From assembly GCA_020634575.1 (NCBI GenBank), contig JACKBM010000007.1:62001-126000 (forward strand): DNA of 64,000 bases, in the 5' to 3' direction. Shown here piece after piece: positions 1 to 9,180 of the stretch. The DNA comes from Ardenticatenales bacterium (GTDB taxonomy: Bacteria; Chloroflexota; Anaerolineae; Promineifilales; Promineifilaceae). The notes beneath the pieces were generated by a model, which saw only the letters and a program-made list of their open reading frames with translations, did not search any database and was not told the DNA's origin. Position 1 is the stretch's first letter; every line of letters begins with the position of its first letter. The position numbers and the translations under genes are program-made.

Positions 1-406
1 GCTGCTGTTGGGCGGGGAGTTGACGGCGGTTGCCAAAGCCGTCTCCTTCGTCAGAAATTCCCCAGCTCAAGGTTTTGGCAGCGCCAGCCCGTTCGGCCCG
101 CTCCTGCCAGAGCGGTTTCGGGTCAAGGATGGGGATATTCGCTATCGGATCATCGTGGTGCAGGAGCCGCTGGGCAAAACGACACAGGCGTACGGCTCAA
201 AAATCTCGATGAGCCGTTTGGCCAGGCCACGCGCCTCTTCCTGTTAGCCGCTATTAGCGAAAAAGGATTTGGCACCAACAGGTCTGCTCCGGCGGAAATT
301 CAACCTGGCAGCCCACCTGGCGCAGCAACTTCACGGCCACCACCGACCTCGGCATCACCTGGTACAGGCAGGTGACTTTACGAAACGCTTCACGGGGTTC
401 ACTCAT
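1..406 (-). pseudogene. Broken LutA/LldE-like (Fe-S)-binding protein, runs off left edge
   Basis: Reading the minus strand from an ATG at 406-404 (preceded by GGAGAG) gives MSEPREAFRKV, then TCLYQVMPRSVVAVKLLRQ, then VGCQVEFPPEQTC, and then an in-frame stop. After a frame change the reading resumes as EEARGLAKRLIEIFEPYA and CVVLPSGSCTTMIR. These strings match the CCG domain of LutA/LldE/GlpC-type iron-sulfur proteins, which act with LutB and LutC in L-lactate oxidation. The paired Cys motifs (QTC and PSGSC) belong to the cluster-binding segment of that family. The gene needs at least one frameshift plus a stop to be read and continues past base 1, so it is called a pseudogene. A run of sequencing indels is the alternative explanation. 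The family match is from memory of conserved motifs. Confidence 0.72.
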
Positions 407-604
407 AACTCTCTCCTCAATGATCAGCCCATAAAAACATTACCACGAACAAAATGGGATTGGCGCCAGCGGAATGGCTCAAATTGCCGGAAGCCGCTCC
501 GCAGGCGATACCAGCGGAAATGGGAACCGTCGCTGGGGCCGGTCATTATTAAGGCCACGGGCGAGATCTGCTCCTGCAATTCTGCCAGTAAACGTTTGAA
601 GCAC

Positions 605-745
605 TATTGGTGGACCCGTCGGGTTGGTGGGACTGTCAAGGTTGGGGACCTGTCAGGTTGGGGGACCTGTATCGAGTTGGCGTTGGGACCTGTATCCGCG
701 GGTTCGTGGGGACCCTATCAGGTTGGTGGATTAGGGGCGCGGCAG
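605..745. repeat. Degenerate tandem repeat, unit about GGACCTGTCAGGTTGGTGG
   Basis: Roughly six diverged units built on a short palindromic core, ACC(C/T)GTC(G/A)GGT, follow one another: ACCCGTCGGGTT, then GACTGTCAAGGTT, then GACCTGTCAGGTT, then more degenerate copies to GACCCTATCAGGTT. Spacing is about 18-25 bases. The same unit occurs at 3329-3540, 28198-28242 and 62335-62450. It is not coding: the frames through it have low-complexity Gly/Trp/Val composition. Confidence 0.7.
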
Positions 746-2171
746 ACTGGGCAGGTAGAGGCGCTGGATGTCCGTCTACCACCTGGACGTGCAACAGGCA
801 GGTCAGATAGGAGTGCCAGGAGCACGCAGGGGGCGCTAATGGTGACGGTGCCATTGTGGGTGCCGACCAGCGGTTGCGTCATACGGTTACCCCAACAACA
901 CCACTTTCCAAGTCGGCGCCAGGTGCCACGCTGTCACCCCTGGATATGGTCGGGACGATGTCGCCGCTCCGTCAACCGGCTGACCCACCTTAGCTGGCCG
1001 GTTGCCAGCCGTCGTTGTACAGATGCTGGCTCGTGGGCCACCGTGGGCAGATCCGCGAGCGTCACCATCAGAGCAAAGGCGCGGGCCAGCCCTGTGTGGG
1101 TCGCTGGATATGACCAGCGCCCGCAACGCATCTTCAGCCGGCGGTCTTTACCCATAAAACGCATCTGCTCATTGGCGGCATACCAGCCCACCGTATTGAA
1201 ATTGAGTTGAAGACAAACATAAACGCCCCATCCGGGAGCCAGTTGGCGGGCATACTCAGAAGCGCCGCACACCGTTACTGGCTGGCTGCTCAGGCTCGAT
1301 ACTGGGCCACGCCCTGCCAACCAGAATATCGCTCAGACAATGGGCCTGGCGGCTCGGTAATCCAGCCAAACTCGGTCGCCCCAGACTTTTTCTCGCCAGC
1401 CGTTCTGAACCATGATCGCGAATCTTCTCGTGCACGGAAGCGAAGCCGATGGTGCAGTTACGGGCCGGGTTGCTGTTGCGCTGTCGGGCTACGTCATAAT
1501 CGGCGCGCTGAAACCGCCAAGGTGATAGCCGACCGCATCGAGCAGAGCGCCGCCGCCAGCTTAAAGGGAATTCGCGGAAGAACCACTCATCCTGGAAAAG
1601 AGCCGTTGTGTGGCGTAAGCCATTCAGTTGCCACTTGTGGCTTGGCCGGTGGGCGCCAGCCAGCCAGGCTGACGATCGCGCCGTCAGAGGATCCTGCGCT
1701 GATGGCGTCGTAGGCACGGCGCACAGCACCGTCTTGTAATCAGCCGCCACGGGCTGGCTGCCCAACCATGTGGCATCAAGATTTGAGTTCGTTGCCGATC
1801 TCATACGCTTTCCGATGAAGTCCTGCCACTGCCGGCAGCCAACAGCACAACCCTCCGTTAACCGGAAGCAGCAGATTTATTTCAGATCGGTGACGTTGGC
1901 GTCTGATACGGACGAGATGTTGACCGGCACGCTGGCCTGAGGGCCGCCAAACAGCTTAGCCCAGTCAAAACCGATATTTTTGCAGCAATGTGTAATCCCA
2001 GATCAGCCATGTTAAAGCGCAGATGGTTGGGAACCGCCGGCGCCAGCTGGAGCCCTTCGCTCTAAACCAGACCAGCAGCCCCAGACCAGAAGAATCAGCA
2101 ATCGTCGTTTTCGCTGGCCTGATCCGCCAGGACGCTTTCCCATTATCAGGCAGTAAATCCCTTTGTGGAGG

Positions 2172-2300
2172 TTTTGCCACGGATACTTCGCTACTTTCAG
2201 CCTGGGATTAACAAGATTTGGCACGGATTCCTTTTTGGAAAAGAACATTAAATTACCCTTCCGAAAATCCGTGTTTAATCCGTAGCAATCCGTGGCAAAA
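2172..2300. repeat. Inverted-repeat element bounded by TTTTGCCACGGAT / ATCCGTGGCAAAA
   Basis: A 13-bp perfect inverted repeat (2172-2184 and 2288-2300) bounds about 129 bases that also contain internal ATCCGTG-like copies (for example AATCCGTGTTTAATCCG near 2266-2282). It resembles two other elements in this window built on CCGCAGAT (10074-10204 and 17625-17717). Likely a non-autonomous hairpin repeat; no transposase is attached. Confidence 0.6.
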
Positions 2301-3328
2301 AACTACTCCACGGCCCTGAAATAGCCTCAACTGGGTGGCAACAGCTGAGATTAGCCTGGCTGGAAGCGACAGCCAGTGGTGTAGGCGCCAGCGTTGGTAA
2401 ACATCCGGTGGTCGGCGGCGCGGGCGGGACATAGAGCGCCGGCGGGGACATCGCGCAGGGGGCGGCCAGCTATCGACGTAGGGCTCAAAGCCAGCCGGAA
2501 GTCGCGGGTTGCCGGTAGCCGGCCAAGATAGGCAGCGTTCGGCGTATTAGCCATGGCCTTTGCCAGTAGAACAGAGATTACACCGTAGCCGAACAAAATG
2601 GCTGAAGCCACAATCGTCAATCAGCCAAGACGTCTGATTCTGGAACGAAATTATGCTGGTGGATGTCGGCATGAATCCAAGATTGAACTGGTCCAGCTGC
2701 CCAACTCAACCAGATGGTCCCAGGGGCGGCTTTACATCTGCGCTGGAACACGGCGGGCACCTCCAATTGCGACGATGGCGGCATTGGCAGCAAAGACGTT
2801 AGCCATCGCCTCTTGGTTCAGGAGGTCAAAACAATGGGGGGCAGGTGAAACCGGCCGTTCGCTTACCAGCCACAAAAGTCAGAAGCGTCGCGGTCAGCCG
2901 GCCTACAGCGCCAGCCGATCGCGACTCAGCTGCTGGCGCGAAAACAGCTTAACTGCCAGCGAAAGGCGCCAAAGCGCGGCTCCGGCACGCCGGGAGCGGC
3001 GTATTCGCCGAAGTAGGTTCGCCTCGGACCGTAGAGACCGAAACCAGCGACGGAATCGGTCTGCTCGCGCCAGTAGCCATTGCAGCTCGGGCGGTTCCGG
3101 CGCTTTGTAGGGTGATTGGCGGTGGAGGCTGTCTTCGCCCTGCCGCCCTCATCTATGAGGCCGGAGCAATGATGTTTATTGCCAATGGGTGCCCGAGGAG
3201 TTGGAGGCGAATGACCGGATCCCCATATTCCAGCCAGAGACCAACGCCGCCAGACGTCCTTCAGCGTAGGCCTGGCCACGACGACTGAGTTCGTTATGGG
3301 GTTTCATGCAGAGTATATAGCCAGTTAC

Positions 3329-3540
3329 CGTCAGGTGAGTGGACCACGTCGGGTAGTGGACTATCCAGGTAGTGGACCCGTCGGGTGGGTGGACCGTCGG
3401 TGGCGGACCCGTCGGGTGGTGGACCCGTCAGGTTGGCGAGGGACCGTCACGAGGTTGGTGGGGACCCGTCGGGTTGGTGGGGACCCGTCGGGTTGGTGGG
3501 GACCCGTCCGGGTTGGTGGTGGACCCATCGGGTTGGGTTA
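3329..3540. repeat. Tandem repeat array, unit about GGACCCGTCGGGTTGGTGG
   Basis: This is the clearest array of the ACCCGTCGGGT family. About ten units of 17-20 bases run almost head to tail, the last three (GACCCGTCGGGTTGGTGG, GACCCGTCGGGTTGGTGG, GACCCGTCCGGGTTGGTGG) being nearly identical and the earlier ones progressively diverged. Each unit carries an ACCCG-N-CGGGT inverted repeat, so each could form a small hairpin. No protein is supported across it. Confidence 0.85.
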
Positions 3541-3842
3541 AATCCAGTTTGGCGTGGGGAGGGTGTAGCCAGGGCGGCTGATGGGCAGGCGGCGCTTTCC
3601 GCTATATGCGCCGCTATGTCAGCAAATTCAACTAGGCGATATTGCGGCTGCGCGGCAACACCTGCGGCGGCGGCTTTGAATGGCGGGTGGTCCCGCCTGG
3701 GTGTGGTTTGTTAGCTAATTCTGTACCGGCAGAACAGCCGGAGTCCTGCTGCCGCGCAACAAATTCAACAACAGCTCAATACATTGTCCGACAGGGGCCG
3801 ATTGCATGGTGATCTGCTGACACATTGGCAGCAATACGGCGC

Positions 3843-5283
3843 CGTTTTCCTCTCCATCTATGGCTTCAGGGCTTTTACCTACAATCTGTTGCGGTTGGTG
3901 GCCAGGCCAACCCAGACTCACCATATAGCCCTCGGTCACCAAATCAGCTCCCCCTATCTATAACAGCCAAGGCGGTATGTCGTGGAAGCATTGATTGAAG
4001 CGGCTATCGCGCTGGATTACCCGGCTGACAAACTGCAAATTCAGGTCGTGGATGACTCAACCGACGATACCACCGCCCAGGCCGCTCGGCTGGTCGAGCG
4101 CTACCAGGCGCAGGGCAGGCAAATCAGCCTGCAACATCGCCGCCACCGCCAGGGCTACAAAGCCGGCGCCCTGGATGAGGCCCTGCGCGAGGCCACAGGC
4201 TGAATATATCGTCCTCTTTGATGCCGACTTTTGCCTCCGGCCGATTTTCTGCAACAGACTATCCCATATTTCCTCGACCACCCGGAGCTGGCCATCGTTC
4301 AGGCGCGCTGGGGGCACAGCAATGCATCGAGTTCAGCGCTGACGGCGGCGCAGGCAATTGCCCTGGATAAACATTTTGCCATCGAACAGCTGGTGCGCCA
4401 GCGCGCCAACTATTTTCCTAAATTTAATGGCTCCGCTTCGGTGCTGCGACGGGGCGCGGTCGACGAAGTTGGCGGCTGGCACGGCGATACCGTCACCGAG
4501 GATCTCTGCCTGAGCACCCGTTTGGTCCTGGCGGGTTGGCAGTGCCAGTTCCTGAATAAGCTGGTAGCGCCGGCCCAACTGCCAGTAAGCATTGCTGCCT
4601 ACAAAAGCCAACAGGCGCGCTGGGCGCAGGGCTCGTTGCAAGCCATCCGCAAATATGGCTGGCAAATTTTTTTGCGAGGCAGGAACTGGAAGGATTGGAC
4701 CGGCCGGGTCTACGCCCTCCTCTCCATGTCCGCCTATCTGACCAATGTCTGTGTCCTCATCATGCTGCTCTTGCTGCTGCCGCTGGTGCTGCTTGATTAC
4801 CGCTTCTCGCCCAATCTGATCTTCCTCAGCATTGCCGGCATCGGCCAGCCGCTGCTATTTGCTCTGGCGCGGAAAGAGCTGTACCCGGATTGAGGCGACA
4901 TTAGCCATCACCGATGTTGCTGCTGATTGCGCTCAGGCTGTCGAGCAACAGCCGACGCTCTGGCAGGGGAAGCTGGAGTCATTGCCAGCTCCAGCCTTAT
5001 GCGCACCTGACACAGCGAGATGGCAGCGCCACAGGCTGATCACTTCTCATGGCGCGACACCATTATCTGCCTGGAACTCGGTCTGGCTGGCTGTACCCAC
5101 CAGCAGGCGTGATTGTTTAGCCACCAATTTACAGGCCCGCTGTTTTTCTTCAGCGCCTGCCTGTCTGGGCTGGGTTACGTGGCCTGGCTCAGCCTTCAGG
5201 AGCAATGGCAAGAGCGCGGCCTGCGGGCGCAAAGACGCCGCCGCAGCACGGCGACGCACCTATCCGGCCGGTTTCCCTCCTGA
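3843..5283 (+). pseudogene. Frameshifted family-2 glycosyltransferase (cellulose-synthase-like)
   Basis: Conserved GT2 landmarks appear in order but in changing frames: YGFRAFTYNLL (N-terminal membrane segment), QLPLYN, RYVVEALIEAA, VVDDSTDDTT (nucleotide-sugar Asp motif), HRRHRQGYKAGALDEAL, AEYIVLFDADF (DxD), PADFLQQTIPYF, QARWGHSN, TEDLCLSTRLVLAGWQ (catalytic TED), and KSQQARWAQGSLQ (the QxxRW acceptor motif). Several C-terminal membrane segments follow, ending with LFFFSACLSGLGYVAWLSL and a stop at 5281-5283. At least two compensating shifts are plain near 4200 and 4230, others lie near 3950-3972 and 4893. The intact family makes membrane-bound beta-glucan or glycolipid products from NDP-sugars. 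The lesions should abolish function unless they are sequencing errors. Confidence 0.85.
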
Positions 5284-5348
5284 AATCACCGCGCCAACGA
5301 CTCCGCCACACAACGCCAAAACAAAACCAGGGCTTTTTTCACACCGAA

Positions 5349-5469
5349 ATCAATATTTTTAACCGCAATATAAATAATTTTAATATCTGCTTTTATTTTC
5401 TTGCAGAAAACTATTGACAGCGACCCTCGTTTCCGCTAATATCCTGTTATCTACATTAAAAATATTGAT
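5349..5469. repeat. 14-bp inverted repeat flanking the DUF2089 promoter
   Basis: ATCAATATTTTTAA at 5349-5362 is the exact reverse complement of TTAAAAATATTGAT at 5456-5469. The two arms lie upstream and downstream of a near-consensus promoter (5414-5442). The whole 5340-5490 stretch is unusually AT-rich for this DNA. Paired operators bound by a dimer, with looping across the promoter, would explain the layout; that is inference. Confidence 0.6.
5414..5442 (+). promoter_or_regulatory. Strong sigma-70-type promoter for the DUF2089/SHOCT-like cluster
   Basis: TTGACA at 5414-5419 and TAATAT at 5437-5442 are separated by exactly 17 bases, and the upstream 5363-5410 tract is AT-rich like an UP element. 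The predicted start lies about 60 bases before the ATG at 5512. Confidence 0.75.
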
Positions 5470-5511
5470 GTGGATGTTAATTTTCTTTGATTCTTGCGCT
5501 GGAGATTCTCT

Positions 5512-5886
5512 ATGAATGCTGTTATCGGTCAATGTCCAATCTGTGGCGATCAACTGGCCGTCACCCGATTGCATTGCCGGCAATGTGACACCACGCTGTC
5601 GGGCCATTTTTCGCTGGGGCGTCTGTTTCAGCTCAGTCCGGAGCAGCTGGGGTTTGTGGAGACGTTTGTCCGTTGTGAGGGCAAACTGAACAAGGTGGGT
5701 GAACTGCTGGACCTCTCCTACCCGACCGTCCGCTCCCGTCTGACGGAAGTCATTACGGCGCTGGGGTATGAGGTGGGTCCGCCGGAACCGGCCGGTGTTC
5801 CCGAAGAGATGCGCCAATCCATTCTGGCCAAAGTCGCCAATGGCGACATCTCAGCGGACGAAGCCATCAAGATGCTGCGGGGCTGA
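5512..5886 (+). CDS. DUF2089 family protein (zinc-ribbon, predicted regulator)
   Basis: The protein has 124 residues. It begins with a zinc-ribbon-like pair of CxxC motifs (CPICGDQ and CRQC), followed by a helix-rich middle whose sequence (LNKVGELLDLSYPTVRSRL) looks like a helix-turn-helix. It ends in QSILAKVANGDISADEAIKML, the SHOCT-like C-terminal motif of DUF2089 proteins. The ATG at 5512 is chosen over an upstream TTG at 5494 because GGAG sits 7 bases before it and the zinc ribbon follows at once. It is first in a cluster whose other members carry the same C-terminal-type motif, so it is probably their regulator or binding partner. The promoter and flanking inverted repeat upstream suggest autoregulation (inference). 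Confidence 0.88.
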   Translation: MNAVIGQCPICGDQLAVTRLHCRQCDTTLSGHFSLGRLFQLSPEQLGFVETFVRCEGKLNKVGELLDLSYPTVRSRLTEVITALGYEVGPPEPAGVPEEMRQSILAKVANGDISADEAIKMLRG

Positions 5887-6056
5887 TAAGGCCCCACCAT
5901 CGTCCCGAACATCATTAGCCAACTGATCAGGATGGCCGCAACTTTCGGCCGGCGCATCTGTCACGCTCGCAGGAGAAGACAGCGATGAACTTTGTGTACC
6001 AATTTGGGGCCAGTACGGCCACAAGTGGCCACATGTCCACATGTGAGGAAAAGACC

Positions 6057-6479
6057 ATGAGTGAAATTGATCGTCTCAAGATTTTGGAAAGAGTCGCCGC
6101 CGGCGAAATCTCAGCGGCAGCTGCGGCTGATTTGCTGCAGGGCAACAGTGCCGAAACCGCCGAGCCGGAAGCGCTGAAAGAGGCCGAAAAACATATCGTT
6201 ATTACAGAAGAACCGGCCCCGCTGGCTGGCAATGGCAAAACCCCGACCTGGTTCAAGGTCCGCGTCAATGATTTGCAGACCGGTAAACAACGGGTCGCCG
6301 TCAACATTCCCTACCGCATGATGCGCTGGGGGCTACGGGTTGGCCAACGGTTTGCCCCCGAGCTGCGCGACCTGGATGCCAATGTATTGGACCAGATGGT
6401 CGCCGATGGTACGCCGGGCATGTTGGTAGAAGTTGTCGACAACGAGGACAACGAACAGGTTCAGATCTTCCTGGAGTAG
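6057..6479 (+). CDS. SHOCT-like domain protein, paralogue of the 9181 gene
   Basis: This 140-residue soluble protein starts at the ATG after GAGGAAAAGACC. Residues 5-25 (IDRLKILERVAAGEISAAAA) form the short SHOCT-like helical motif also found in DUF2089 and in the N-terminus of YvlB/LiaX-type proteins. After a variable linker comes a compact domain beginning TWFKVRVNDLQTGKQRVAVN and continuing IPYRMMRWGLRVGQRFAP, which aligns well with the 125-residue protein at 9181-9558. The stop lies three bases before the next ATG, so it is co-translated with the DUF4097 protein. The molecular function is unknown. In Firmicutes the related YvlB/LiaX proteins belong to cell-envelope stress responses, which is the best guide here. 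Confidence 0.82.
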   Translation: MSEIDRLKILERVAAGEISAAAAADLLQGNSAETAEPEALKEAEKHIVITEEPAPLAGNGKTPTWFKVRVNDLQTGKQRVAVNIPYRMMRWGLRVGQRFAPELRDLDANVLDQMVADGTPGMLVEVVDNEDNEQVQIFLE

Positions 6480-6482
6480 GCC

Positions 6483-7733
6483 ATGGCAAAGCAGAATTTT
6501 TCCCTGGGCCCAAGCCCACTCATCACCATTGCGGACTGCGCCGGCAGCCTGGTTGTCCAGGCCTGGGACCGGGACGAGATTGCCCTGAAAGGGGATGATG
6601 TCCAGGTCGAGGAAAAGGCGGAAGGCAAGGGGCTGACCATGCATAGCCGGAGCGATCTGAAGCTTATGGCACCGGCCGGTGCCAGCCTCGTCATCCAACA
6701 GGCCCACTCTGATCTGCTGATCAAGGGTATTCAGGGCCATATCCTGGTCGAAAAGGCATATGCCGATGTGATCCTGCGCGATGCCGGCGATGCAGACCTG
6801 CACGAGGTCCACGCCGATCTGGCCGTCAGACATACCACGGGGCAGCTCAACGTCGACAACGTCTATGGCGATGCCGCCCTGCGCCATATCGGCAGCTCGC
6901 GCCTGGAAAACGTACACGGTGACCTGGTAGCTCGCCAGGTGGATGGCGACATTCACGTCGGTACGGTACACGGCGAAGCGCGCCTGGGGCCGGTTAGCGG
7001 TGACGCCCATGTGGAAAACTCCATGAGCGATGTCCGCATGGATCGGGTCAGCGGCAGCGGCTCGGTGGCTTCGGCGCAGAGCGACATCCGCCTGTTCAGC
7101 CTCTTTGGCCCCGGCAAACATCAATTTAATGCCAACGGCGATATCACGGTCCGCTGGCCCAATAACAAGCCGGTCCGCATCCTGGCGACCGCCCAGAAAA
7201 TCTCCAACCGGCTCAACCTCAATGACGTGAGCGAAACAGAGGGCAGCCTCTCCGGCCAGATTGGCGCGGGCGAACCAGATACGACGCTGGTTCTCAATGC
7301 CGGCAACCGGGTATTGCTCAAGGAGAAAGACCTGGTGGAATCCGATTGGGTTGAATTAGAAGCAGATGGTGATGATTTCACCTTTGATTTTGACTTTTCC
7401 CGCCTGGCCGGGCTGGGCGAGCGCATCGCCTCCCGGGTCAACGAGCGATTTGCCCAATTTGAATCACAGTTGGGCAGCGATATGGCCTCCAAGATTGAGC
7501 GACAGGTGGAAAAAGCGGTGCGCAAAGCGGAGCAGGCAGCCGAGCGGGCGGCTCGCAAAGCAGAACGCGCCCAGCGCCGCGGCTACAGCCGCACCTGGAC
7601 CGTCGAAACCCGGCCGACCAAGGCCAGCGCGGCGCCCGAACGGAGCGAAGAGCAGTTGAAAGTGCTGCAAATGCTGGAGGAAGGCAAGATTTCCGCCGCC
7701 GAAGCCAGCAAGCTCCTGGATGCCTTGTCCTGA
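6483..7733 (+). CDS. DUF4097 beta-repeat protein with C-terminal SHOCT-like motif
   Basis: The 416-residue protein has no signal peptide or membrane span. Residues about 1-250 are a chain of short beta repeats (GDLVARQVDGDIHVGTVHGE, and GDAHVENSMSDVRMDRVSGS), typical of DUF4097 adhesin-like right-handed beta structures. Residues about 285-330 are acidic. Residues about 335-375 form an Ala/Lys/Arg-rich helix (KIERQVEKAVRKAEQAAERA) able to make a coiled coil. The last 30 residues (LKVLQMLEEGKISAAEASKL) repeat the motif shared by its neighbours, here at the C-terminus instead of the N-terminus usual in YvlB/LiaX. A scaffold or stress-sensor role is inferred from LiaX; the ligand is unknown. Confidence 0.85.
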   Translation: MAKQNFSLGPSPLITIADCAGSLVVQAWDRDEIALKGDDVQVEEKAEGKGLTMHSRSDLKLMAPAGASLVIQQAHSDLLIKGIQGHILVEKAYADVILRDAGDADLHEVHADLAVRHTTGQLNVDNVYGDAALRHIGSSRLENVHGDLVARQVDGDIHVGTVHGEARLGPVSGDAHVENSMSDVRMDRVSGSGSVASAQSDIRLFSLFGPGKHQFNANGDITVRWPNNKPVRILATAQKISNRLNLNDVSETEGSLSGQIGAGEPDTTLVLNAGNRVLLKEKDLVESDWVELEADGDDFTFDFDFSRLAGLGERIASRVNERFAQFESQLGSDMASKIERQVEKAVRKAEQAAERAARKAERAQRRGYSRTWTVETRPTKASAAPERSEEQLKVLQMLEEGKISAAEASKLLDALS

Positions 7734-7738
7734 TGCCG

Positions 7739-7752
7739 GGCCCGTTCGGGCC
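7739..7752 (+). terminator. Short GGCCCG-TT-CGGGCC hairpin after the DUF4097 gene
   Basis: A six-bp perfect stem with a two-base loop lies six bases after the stop codon at 7733. There is no clear T-run after it, so it may be a weak terminator or simply a 3' end stabiliser. Confidence 0.35.
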
Positions 7753-8183
7753 TGGTTCTGAAGCTGGCGGCGTACCGCTGGACGGCCCAGGCGGTCCGGT
7801 TCAGTGGGTGAGACGTCGATTGTCCTGACCGGCCGGTTGTACGTCGCCAGATCTTTCTTTAACAAGTAACCCTCTCCCTCCCCTGTGGGGCGTCCGCCAG
7901 CCTTGCCGCCGCAGTGACCAGGGGCCCCGATGGCTCACCCGTCGTGAGCACGTCGCCTGGTAGCTGTGTACTCCCAACCCTTCGTTGCGAACCGAAGTGG
8001 CTGCGGGAAGGCTGGTGGCCCCCTCCCCCCTGGCAGGGAGATGTCAATAGCAGGCTTCCGAAATCATGACGGTTTGGGGTAGAATGGTGACTTATCTGCG
8101 TCTCTGTGGCAGCCATGGCGCTACCATCAGGGGCCATAAGCACTCATGCAGCGGGCCAAACACCGCCCCCAGCCGAGGTTTTT
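7753..8183. other. Structured non-coding spacer with nested inverted repeats
   Basis: No gene is supported. The stretch 7870-8045 has CTCCCT and CCAGCCTT near one end matched by AAGGCTGG and AGGGAG near the other. Smaller stems lie inside (GCTCAC-CCGTC-GTGAGC near 7933-7949 and CTTCG...CGAAG near 7980-7997). It looks like a folded intergenic repeat element. One exact ACCGGCCGGT lies at 7828-7837. The region from about 8085 on is the leader of the acetyltransferase gene. Confidence 0.4.
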
Positions 8184-9158
8184 ATGGTCGCGACCCCCAG
8201 TCTGTCTGGCGCCATGTCAGGCAGGCCGCGCCCCCTAAACCTGAATCGTGACATTCCCCAGGTCATGGCCCTGCTTGACCTGGTTTTTCGGCCTACGTTG
8301 CAGGCGGACGAACAGCAGGCACGCCGCGGCAATCTGACGCTGCATAGTCAGCCTGGTTTTGTCCTCCGGCTGAGTCAGCTGGCAACCGGTATCGCGCCAG
8401 GCTTTGTCTGGGAAGAAGCCGGCAAGATTATCGGCAACGTTTCATTACTCTCAAGTAAGCAGGCCGGGCGTTATTTAATCGCCAATGTCGCCGTCCATCC
8501 GGATTTTCGACGGCGAGGCATCGCCCGCAGCTTGTTGGAGACGGCATTGACGCATCTGCGACAAAGGCAGGGGCGCCAGGTGCTTTTGCAGGTCGAGAAC
8601 ATCAACTTCTCGGCCAAACATCTATACGAAGATTTGGGCTTTGTAGCCCTGGGTGATGTCATCACCTGGTACCTACCTTCCTCCCGTTACCGGGAGTTGC
8701 CGGTGCATGATGCGCGGGATATCCGGCAATTGGATGGCTCAGCCTGGCGGGCGGCTTATGCGCTCGACCAGGCGTTTATGCCACCGGACCTTTATTGGCC
8801 GGATCCGGTGGGGCCGGAGCTTTACCAGCAAAATTTGTGGCGGCGACTGGGCAATTTTCTGAATGGCCAACAGGTTGAAGCCTGGGCCGCCCTGGACGAC
8901 GAGGGCAAGCTCGTGGGCACAGCCCTGATCCGCTCCGAGTTCGGCCAGCCGCACGAGCTGTTTTTGCGGGTGGCACCGGCCGGTCAGGGTCAATGGGAAC
9001 GCCCGCTCCTGGCCAAATTAATGCGTCGCCTGCGCTACTTGCGGCGTCGCCATATCAAAATGGTTCATCCGGCAGCGGATGAATGGACCCAGGCGCTGCT
9101 AATGGAAGCTGGCTTCCAAAACCGGCGCACCTTGACGACGATGAAATTGCAGCTTTAG
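8184..9158 (+). CDS. GNAT N-acetyltransferase with tandem GNAT-like halves
   Basis: The 324-residue cytosolic protein carries a complete N-terminal GNAT fold. The acetyl-CoA motif A (VAVHPDFRRRGIARSLLETA) is at about residues 102-121, followed by the end of that fold, NFSAKHLYEDLGFVALGD. A second half (about 180-324) looks like a degenerate GNAT repeat ending MEAGFQNRRTLTTMKL. The substrate cannot be read from sequence. The ATG at 8184 is preferred to an upstream ATG at 8106 because GAGG precedes it and the extra 26 residues are low in structure. It sits between two paralogous SHOCT-like genes and may be co-transcribed with the second (22-base gap). Confidence 0.85.
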   Translation: MVATPSLSGAMSGRPRPLNLNRDIPQVMALLDLVFRPTLQADEQQARRGNLTLHSQPGFVLRLSQLATGIAPGFVWEEAGKIIGNVSLLSSKQAGRYLIANVAVHPDFRRRGIARSLLETALTHLRQRQGRQVLLQVENINFSAKHLYEDLGFVALGDVITWYLPSSRYRELPVHDARDIRQLDGSAWRAAYALDQAFMPPDLYWPDPVGPELYQQNLWRRLGNFLNGQQVEAWAALDDEGKLVGTALIRSEFGQPHELFLRVAPAGQGQWERPLLAKLMRRLRYLRRRHIKMVHPAADEWTQALLMEAGFQNRRTLTTMKLQL

Positions 9159-9180
9159 GCTGTCACAATCTGGAACAACC

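Larger units (their letters stand above)
407..3842. other. Decayed region without a supportable intact gene
   Basis: No open frame here has both protein-like composition and a ribosome binding site. Short protein-like stretches on the minus strand change frame repeatedly. Around 1965-1880 the minus strand reads FDWAKLFGGPQAS then VPVNISSVSDANVTDLK before a stop, which looks like a true C-terminus. Around 2820-2740 it reads NQEAMANVFAANAAIV then AIGGARRVPAQM, again ending in a stop. Around 2620 it reads MTIVASAILFGYGVISVLL, a possible membrane segment. The families were not recognised. The pattern is that of several genes destroyed by small indels, like the identifiable remnants on each side. 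The repeats inside this region are listed separately. Confidence 0.5.

Noticed and set aside
269..1210. Long plus-strand open frame of 313 codons
   Set aside because: It crosses a repeat array, has Arg/Trp-rich composition with no domain, and opposes a clear LutA-like remnant on the other strand; it is a chance frame in decayed DNA.
1256..1804. Minus-strand open frame of 182 codons that looked transposase-like
   Set aside because: No catalytic motif or terminal repeats could be found, and protein-like pieces change frame; identity not supportable.
3329..3540. Possible CRISPR array
   Set aside because: Units are 17-20 bases with almost no spacer and are palindromic; no cas genes lie nearby.
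3372..3714. Overlapping open frames rich in Gly, Trp and Val
   Set aside because: They are translations of the tandem GGACCCGTCGGGTTGGTGG array.
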